Below are positions 58,998-64,000 of a stretch of 64,000 nt of DNA, piece by piece. The notes under the pieces were generated by a model. The model made no database searches. It was not told where the DNA came from and saw only the letters and a list, made by a program, of their open reading frames with translations. Origin of the DNA: Thermodesulfobacteriota bacterium (GTDB lineage: Bacteria; Desulfobacterota; Desulfobacteria; Desulfobacterales; Desulfosudaceae). The translations under genes were made by a program, and so were the position numbers. Each line of letters starts with the position of its first letter. Positions within the stretch are counted from its first letter, which is position 1. The stretch lies in NCBI GenBank assembly GCA_040753795.1, contig JBFMDX010000002.1, positions 372,001 to 436,000 of the forward strand. The letters are read 5' to 3'.

Positions 58998-60302
58998 TTA
59001 AAAATCCAGGTAGTAGTTGAAAGTCACCACGTTTTCCTTATCAACGTAATCGATGCTGCCGTCGGGATTGACCCGCACTTTCAGGGGGTCGGAAAAATCG
59101 GTGCGGGTATAATCAATGACGATCCGGTGCATGGGGAACAGGATCCAGTTGAAGGCCAGGCTGACGGCATCGGCCTCGCCCACCGATACATTAGCGCCTT
59201 CCGTGATCCAGTCTTTGTCGCCGGAAAAATGGTCAAACCGCAGGGCCCACACGAAGGCGCCGTATGTTCCCTCATCGGGGTTGAAAAATGCGGCCGGATG
59301 AATCGGCTTGATCACCCCGTCGGCAAGAACGGGCTCCTCGCCCGTCTGGCACCAGATGAGGCTGGCGTACCAGGACGAGAAGTCCGCGTCCCGGTCCGGG
59401 CCCGAAACCGGCTGCAACCCGTTGTAGGTCAGGAACATATACTCCGCCTGGGCCGCCAGGGATTTCCAGGTCCAGGCTGTTTCCAGGGCCCGGCGGGCGC
59501 GGGCATCCACATCCTGCAGCACCCCGAACTTGGTGTCATGACTCAACACGTAGATGTTCCGGCTGGTGCCCGCCATGCCCGAACTTTTGACCTTGAGATC
59601 GATGTTGGCCAGATCGATTCTGGCGTAAGTGGCGGACCCGCCCACCTGCAGGTTTTTCAAGGGATCAAGAGTGGTCCTGCCCAAGGGCTTGAAAACCGCC
59701 CGCAAGGCGATTTCCGGATCGTCATGCTCGTTCCCCTTGGTGGAACCGTCATCGCCGTCGCCGTTGAAAAGCCCGATGCCGTAAGCCATGTCTTCCTGAA
59801 ACAGATCACCGTGGAGCATGACCCCGATGTCCCGCTTCGGTCCCAGGTAGTAGCCCATGGAGCGCTCGGCAAAGGTGATGGCTTTGTCGGCTGTCTGCCA
59901 TTCCAGGCTGAACGGCTCCTTGAACTGCCCCATCCGGATGGCGTGCGGCGGCAGAACCAGTTCTCCGTAGGCATCGAGCAGGTTGCTGGTTTCGTTCCCC
60001 TGGAACTCGTATTCCATGCCGAAACGGAACCAGCGGGTCAGCGCGCCGTTGAAAATCAGCCTGGCCCGGCGGATATCAAAACGGTTGTCGGCCCGCTCCG
60101 GTTCGCCATACCAGGAATAATTGCCCTGGAATGAACCGCCGAAGCGCAGCTCCATGCCGCCTTCTTCTTCGGATTTGAGGTAAAATCCGCCTTTATAGCC
60201 GGCCATAAATATTCTTTCCGCCAGGGCGGCAGAAGAGCAGATCAGCGATAAACCCAGAACGATTACTAAAACGGCAAAAGAAAATGAAGCCTTAAATGTC
60301 AT
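58998..60302 (-). CDS. OprP/OprO-type anion-selective porin
   Basis: An outer-membrane beta-barrel protein, 434 residues with a signal peptide (1-28) and a C-terminal Phe. GGMELRFGGSFQGNYSWYG, NRFDIRRARLIFNGALTRWFRFGMEYEFQG and AIRMGQFKEPFSLEWQTADKAITFAER are typical of the phosphate-selective porin O/P family. Its neighbours favour passage of an oxyanion such as tungstate or the substrate of the di-heme protein; that is inference. Confidence 0.88.
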   Translation of the reverse strand: MTFKASFSFAVLVIVLGLSLICSSAALAERIFMAGYKGGFYLKSEEEGGMELRFGGSFQGNYSWYGEPERADNRFDIRRARLIFNGALTRWFRFGMEYEFQGNETSNLLDAYGELVLPPHAIRMGQFKEPFSLEWQTADKAITFAERSMGYYLGPKRDIGVMLHGDLFQEDMAYGIGLFNGDGDDGSTKGNEHDDPEIALRAVFKPLGRTTLDPLKNLQVGGSATYARIDLANIDLKVKSSGMAGTSRNIYVLSHDTKFGVLQDVDARARRALETAWTWKSLAAQAEYMFLTYNGLQPVSGPDRDADFSSWYASLIWCQTGEEPVLADGVIKPIHPAAFFNPDEGTYGAFVWALRFDHFSGDKDWITEGANVSVGEADAVSLAFNWILFPMHRIVIDYTRTDFSDPLKVRVNPDGSIDYVDKENVVTFNYYLDF

Positions 60303-60401
60303 CTTGAAGAATCCCCGAAAAATGGCGGGCCCGTCCGCGTCAGCTTTCAGGCCTGAAACATTTATAAAAATTTATCTGAACCCGTCGCTTTGGCCGTAAG
60401 G

Positions 60402-60431
60402 ATAATGGATGAATTGGTTATATTGTGTCAA
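60402..60431 (-). promoter_or_regulatory. Candidate promoter of the porin gene
   Basis: On the minus strand TTGACA (60431-60426) is followed after 18 bp by CATTAT (60407-60402). It would start transcription about 90 bases before the porin ATG. Confidence 0.5.
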
Positions 60432-60453
60432 GCATTATCCGTTTTATTTAAAA

Positions 60454-60473
60454 TTTGTAATTATAATTACAAA
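60454..60473. promoter_or_regulatory. Perfect 20-bp palindrome, likely operator
   Basis: TTTGTAATTA followed by its exact complement TAATTACAAA. A further AATTACAAT lies about 15 bases away. It sits 23 bases upstream of the porin -35 element, a position suited to an activator. Confidence 0.65.
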
Positions 60474-60692
60474 AACAAACTAATAATTACAATAATGATG
60501 GGATTAGACATGGGAAGATCAGCAACGACTTTACGAGAGCATCAGGCGAAAAAACCGGGTAGAATACGGTATAAGGATAACGGCGTAGCCGGGAGAAGAT
60601 GACGCCGGCTTTAGCGGGACAACGTCATAGGGGAGTATTGATGAAGCCGTAACAATCTTGTTTTGTTCGTTTTGCGATCCTTCCGGGCGGTT

Positions 60693-61601
60693 TCAAAGGG
60701 GATAAACCATCTTTCCGGATTTGGAAAAATCATAACCGGGAATCTCGGCGGCCATGGCCTTGAATCGAGGTTCGGCCGGCAGTGACAGAAAGGCCTGAAT
60801 GCTTTTGTGGAAGAACGTTTCCTTATTGATAAGGAAATCGAACCGCTCCCAGTGGGCCGGGATAAACCCCAGGCCGAGGATATCGGCCACGACTCGGATG
60901 CCCGGACCGGCATCGGCTTTACCGGACAGGACCGCCAGGCCCACGTCCATGTGGCGCTGCACTTCCCGGTCGTAGCCGGTGATGGCCTCGGGCTTGACGC
61001 CCAGTTCCCGGAGGCGGCGGTCAAACCAGAGCCGGGTGCCGGTGGCGGTCGAACGGTTGACAATAGTGATGCCCCTTCCGGCCAGATCGGCCAGGTGGGA
61101 AATATTCCTGGGGTTGTCTCTGGCGATGATCAGCCCCTGCTCCCGGAAACAGAAATTGACCACCGCCGGCATGCTGCTCATCTCCTGGGCGGCAAAGGAA
61201 AAATTATACTCTTTTTCATCCTCGTCAATCAGATGGGAAGTGGCGATATGACACAACCCCTGCTTTAGCGCCCGGATCCCGCCCAGACTGCCGAGGTTGC
61301 CGAAGACGGCGGTGTATTCCGGAAACAGATTCATGAACAACCCCATGGTGCGATCCAGCAGCACGTCATTGCTGCCGGCAATGACAAACAGGGAGGGATA
61401 GGCATCAAACAGGCCGGTTTTTGCTTCCGGATAGTTGATGGTGTTGGCCTCGATCCACTGCAACACCAGTCGCTCCGGGAAAAGCCATTTGCCGGTGACT
61501 TTGGTGGCCGGCATCTGTTTTTCGGCGACCAGCCGGTAGACCTGCTTTTCGTTGATATCCAGCAGCGAAGCGACTTCTTTGGTGGATAAAAGACGTGACA
61601 T
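60693..61601 (-). CDS. HTH regulator with oxyanion-binding-protein-like domain
   Basis: A 302-residue protein. Residues 1-55 are an excisionase/MerR-like helix-turn-helix (LLSTKEVASLLDINEKQVYRLVAEKQMPATKV). Residues 75-300 resemble a periplasmic substrate-binding fold used as a cytoplasmic sensor (COG1910-like): SNDVLLDRTM, TIVNRSTATGTRLWFDRRLRELG, GIRVVADILGLGFIPAHWERFDFLI. Such proteins are found with molybdate and tungstate genes. It probably senses the oxyanion and controls the porin or tup genes. It starts 30 bases after plsC. Confidence 0.85.
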   Translation of the reverse strand: MSRLLSTKEVASLLDINEKQVYRLVAEKQMPATKVTGKWLFPERLVLQWIEANTINYPEAKTGLFDAYPSLFVIAGSNDVLLDRTMGLFMNLFPEYTAVFGNLGSLGGIRALKQGLCHIATSHLIDEDEKEYNFSFAAQEMSSMPAVVNFCFREQGLIIARDNPRNISHLADLAGRGITIVNRSTATGTRLWFDRRLRELGVKPEAITGYDREVQRHMDVGLAVLSGKADAGPGIRVVADILGLGFIPAHWERFDFLINKETFFHKSIQAFLSLPAEPRFKAMAAEIPGYDFSKSGKMVYPL

Positions 61602-61631
61602 GGTTGCGCTCTCCGGCAGTTGATTATGATT

Positions 61632-62393
61632 TTATGGCGGCGTCAGTATAGGGTTGCCCGAGGATTTGGTGGACAACCCGGAGTCGATGGCGCTTTTGAC
61701 CCGCTGCATCAGGTCATCCCGGTTTTCCGGGGAATAGCCGTCCAGCGGTACGGGGTTGTGTACCACCAGTTCGATGGTACCGGGCCTGATCCGGGCGGTT
61801 CCCTTGGGCAGAACCGTGCGGCTTCCCCGCACCGTGACCGGGAGGATGGGGACGCCGGCCGCGAAAGCAATGGCGAACCCCCCTTTCTTAAAGGGCAGCA
61901 GTTTGCCGTCCGGGCTGCGGGTGCCCTCCGGGAAGAAAACCACCGAGGCGCCATTGCGGATCTTCTCACCGGCCGCCTCCAGGCTTTTGTAGGCCTTTTC
62001 GGGGTTGCCGCGGTCGATGAAAATCTGGCCCATCCGTTCGCAGCCCAGTCCGAAGATGGGGATTTTCCGCAGTTCTTTTTTAATGACCCAGCGCAGTTGC
62101 AGCGGCATGAACCCGATCAGGGCCAGAACATCATAATGGCTCTGATGGTTGCTCATGAGGATGTATGACTGCCCGGGTTGAATAGCAGCGCGGTTGAGAA
62201 GCCGTACGTTTACGCCGGAGAACAGAAGATTGAGCCGGGCCCAGAACTTGCCGATATAATGGACATGGTTGCCCGTGGGATCCAAATAGGAGCCGAGGAT
62301 GGTAAGCGTGCCCAGCACCACCGTATTAATAATGATGATCAGGTATAAAACCGGGCGGTAGAGGGCATAAGCGACAGCGGCGATGCGTTTCAT
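61632..62393 (-). CDS. plsC: 1-acyl-sn-glycerol-3-phosphate acyltransferase
   Basis: PlsC-type acyltransferase, 253 residues, which makes phosphatidic acid in membrane lipid synthesis. A hydrophobic N-terminus precedes the catalytic NHQSHYD motif; FIDRGNPEKA and the substrate-binding FPEGTRSPDG follow. I use ATG 62393 behind AGAGGTG instead of the ATG 48 bases upstream. Several paralogues usually exist, so the exact acyl acceptor is unproven. Confidence 0.88.
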   Translation of the reverse strand: MKRIAAVAYALYRPVLYLIIIINTVVLGTLTILGSYLDPTGNHVHYIGKFWARLNLLFSGVNVRLLNRAAIQPGQSYILMSNHQSHYDVLALIGFMPLQLRWVIKKELRKIPIFGLGCERMGQIFIDRGNPEKAYKSLEAAGEKIRNGASVVFFPEGTRSPDGKLLPFKKGGFAIAFAAGVPILPVTVRGSRTVLPKGTARIRPGTIELVVHNPVPLDGYSPENRDDLMQRVKSAIDSGLSTKSSGNPILTPP

Positions 62394-62609
62394 GGTACAC
62401 CTCTGGTTGGTTTCTGTTATCGCGTTTTTTTCTTGTATCAATTTTGGCGATTATTGACAAGTCGTGGAAGACGCCAACGGGGCGGTTAACTATCCCGCGC
62501 GTCTCAGGCAACGTGTTTTGCCGCGTCTTTTTATTTTGGATAGTGCCGGGAAATGATATATGATATCAACAATCTGATAATCAGAAACAGAAAATCGCGG
62601 GGGGCCGAT

Positions 62610-63833
62610 ATGCCGAAAAAAGACAAACCGGGCAGTGCTGTTACACTGGCGGGCAAGCATATTGTTCTGGGTGTTGCCGGCGGGATTGCCGCCTACAAAA
62701 GCGCTGAACTGGTCCGTGCCCTGGTCAAGAAGGGCGCTGTCGTCCGGGTGATGATGACAGCCAACGCCTGCCGTTTTGTAGGGCCGATGACCTTTGAAGC
62801 GCTTTCGGGAAATCCCGTCTGCCGGGACCTGTGGGCCGGCGGGGAAGAAACCGCCATCCCTCACATCGAATGGGCCGGCCAGGCCGATGCGGTGGTTATC
62901 GCGCCGGCTACGGCCAACATGATCGGCAAGCTGGCCAATGGCATCGCCGACGACGCCCTGTCTACTTTCATGATGGCCGTCACTTCGCCGGTGCTGGTCT
63001 GTCCGTCCATGAACACCAACATGTATCAGAACCGGGCGGTGCAGCGGAATCTGGCGATATTGAGAAAGGACGGTTACGAGGTGCTGGAACCCGGCACCGG
63101 AGAACTGGCCTGCGGTACCTCCGGAGCCGGCCGCATGCCCGAGCCGGATATCATCGTGGATCGCCTCTGCCGGTTGCTGACCCCCAAAGATATGGCCGGG
63201 AAAAAGGTGCTGGTGACAGCCGGACCCACCCGGGAATCCATCGACCCGGTCCGGTTTATCAGCAATCATTCCTCCGGCCGCATGGGCTATGCCCTGGCCC
63301 GGGCCGCTGAATACCGGGGGGCCGAGGTCACGCTGATCTCCGGGCCGGTCAACCTGGAGCCGCCGGTCAATGTCGCGGTCGTCCCGGTTCAGACTGCCGC
63401 GGAAATGGCCGGAGAGACCCTGGCGCGGGTGGCGGCCAGTCATATTATTGTCAAGGTGGCCGCCGTGGGTGATTACCGGGCCAGGGAAGTGGCGGCCCAG
63501 AAGATTAAAAAGGGCGGCCGGCCGGAACTGGTGCTTCACCTTGAAGAGAACCCGGACATATTAAAGGAGATCGGCCGCAAAAAGAAAAAACAGATCCTGG
63601 TGGGCTTTGCCGCCGAAACCCAGGCCCTGGTGAAAAACGCCAGGACCAAGCTGGCCGAGAAAAACGCCGACCTGATCGTGGCCAACATCGTATCCGGCAA
63701 GGACTCCGCCTTTGGCTCCGACACCAACGAAGTCTGTCTGCTGTTCAAGGACGGGCGGGAGGAGCGTCTGCCGCGCCAGGACAAGGAACGACTGGCCCAT
63801 GTTCTGCTGGACCGGATTCTGGAATTATCCTGA
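62610..63833 (+). CDS. coaBC: Bifunctional phosphopantothenoylcysteine decarboxylase / phosphopantothenate-cysteine ligase
   Basis: CoaBC (407 residues) performs two steps of coenzyme A synthesis. The FMN-dependent CoaC half shows VLGVAGGIAAYKSAEL, the catalytic His in IPHIEWAGQADAVVIAPATAN, and CPSMNTNMYQNRAVQRNL and ACGTSGAGRM with the active Cys. The CoaB half shows VTAGPTRESIDPVRFISNHSSGRMG and the cytidylate-binding region. ATG 62610 follows GGGGGCC; the open frame begins 57 bases earlier. Confidence 0.94.
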   Translation: MPKKDKPGSAVTLAGKHIVLGVAGGIAAYKSAELVRALVKKGAVVRVMMTANACRFVGPMTFEALSGNPVCRDLWAGGEETAIPHIEWAGQADAVVIAPATANMIGKLANGIADDALSTFMMAVTSPVLVCPSMNTNMYQNRAVQRNLAILRKDGYEVLEPGTGELACGTSGAGRMPEPDIIVDRLCRLLTPKDMAGKKVLVTAGPTRESIDPVRFISNHSSGRMGYALARAAEYRGAEVTLISGPVNLEPPVNVAVVPVQTAAEMAGETLARVAASHIIVKVAAVGDYRAREVAAQKIKKGGRPELVLHLEENPDILKEIGRKKKKQILVGFAAETQALVKNARTKLAEKNADLIVANIVSGKDSAFGSDTNEVCLLFKDGREERLPRQDKERLAHVLLDRILELS

Positions 63834-63895
63834 CATGACGTTCTGAACTGTTACCGCCGCCGGCCGGCCTGACCTTTTTTCTAAAAAGCATTTTT

Positions 63896-64000
63896 ATGGA
63901 TATCATCATCGCGCTGGTTCTCGGCCTGGTTGAAGGGCTGACGGAGTTTCTGCCGGTCTCTTCGACCGGGCACCTCATTCTGGCCGGTCATTTCTTCGGG
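63896..64000 (+). CDS. uppP: Undecaprenyl-diphosphatase, N-terminal part
   Basis: The first 35 codons of UppP (BacA), the membrane phosphatase that recycles the cell-wall lipid carrier. [27 protein letters not shown] contains the catalytic (E/Q)-rich [13 protein letters not shown] motif. The gene runs off the end of the window. Confidence 0.92.
   Translation, partial: MDIIIALVLGLVEGLTEFLPVSSTGHLILAGHFFG

Larger units (their letters stand above)
60303..60692. other. Intergenic region between the regulator and porin genes
   Basis: A 390-base gap. The porin-proximal half is AT-rich and contains the promoter and palindrome listed below. The other half has no recognisable gene; a short plus-strand frame (60390-60602) has no motif or ribosome site. 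Confidence 0.6.

Noticed and set aside
58491-60134. Long plus-strand open frame (547 codons) antisense to the porin gene
   Set aside because: No domain or ribosome site; the porin on the other strand has a signal peptide and family motifs.
60390-60602. Short plus-strand open frame in the porin-regulator gap
   Set aside because: It runs through the promoter and palindrome, lacks a ribosome site and shows no known motif.

Overview
The window is a bacterial chromosome segment with tightly packed housekeeping operons and a few regulated accessory modules. The genes point to an anaerobic Gram-negative bacterium of the Desulfobacterota (Desulfobacterales-like). This placement is inference from gene content and order: a NIF3 / C4 zinc-ribbon / rnpB cluster, a proteobacterial-type insertion in RpoC, zinc-type S14, S4, L24 and L36, tungstate uptake, and a secreted di-heme protein with a Cys-Phe-Ile tail box. 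No 16S rRNA is present to settle it.

Region 1 (1-21.7 kb) is the fused rpoBC / str / S10 / spc / alpha supercluster, all on the + strand: rpoB (3' end), rpoC, rpsL, rpsG, tuf, S10 to S17, L14 to L15, secY, infA, L36, S13, S11, S4, rpoA, L17. fusA is missing between rpsG and tuf, and adk and map are missing around secY-infA. RpoC carries an extra block of about 96 residues that reads like a degenerate parvulin (PpiC/SurA-type) prolyl isomerase domain. This is the most unusual feature I found.

Region 2 (21.7-33.6 kb) holds a GAF-GGDEF cyclase gene, a sugar-nucleotide pair (UDP-glucuronate 4-epimerase and a DegT-type aminotransferase), the complete pstSCAB-phoU-phoB-phoR phosphate operon behind tandem 11-bp repeats that look like PhoB sites, and a membrane GGDEF protein. 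Region 3 (34-42 kb) holds tRNA-Ala(CGC), hisB, hisA, dnaG, rpoD, tRNA-Met(CAT), a NIF3 protein, a zinc-ribbon coiled-coil protein and RNase P RNA. RpoD has a very basic, proline-rich N-terminal tail of about 119 residues.

Region 4 (42-50 kb) has an HPr-like-domain protein, ispD and a PEP-synthase-like ATP-grasp protein that lacks its own phosphohistidine and PEP domains. The two outer genes may form a split phosphotransfer pair. An acyl-CoA ligase and lnt follow. Region 5 (50-54.4 kb) is a secreted lipase, its membrane foldase and a divergent sigma-54 activator. The lipase promoter has a good -24/-12 element with paired palindromes upstream, and a terminator-like hairpin separates lipase from foldase.

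Region 6 (54.4-62.4 kb, minus strand) is an oxyanion module: plsC, an HTH plus substrate-binding-domain regulator, an OprP-type porin, a di-heme secreted protein with a possible molybdopterin-binding-like domain, and the tungstate importer tupABC. The window ends with coaBC and the first 35 codons of uppP. I saw no insertion sequence, prophage, CRISPR array or rRNA.
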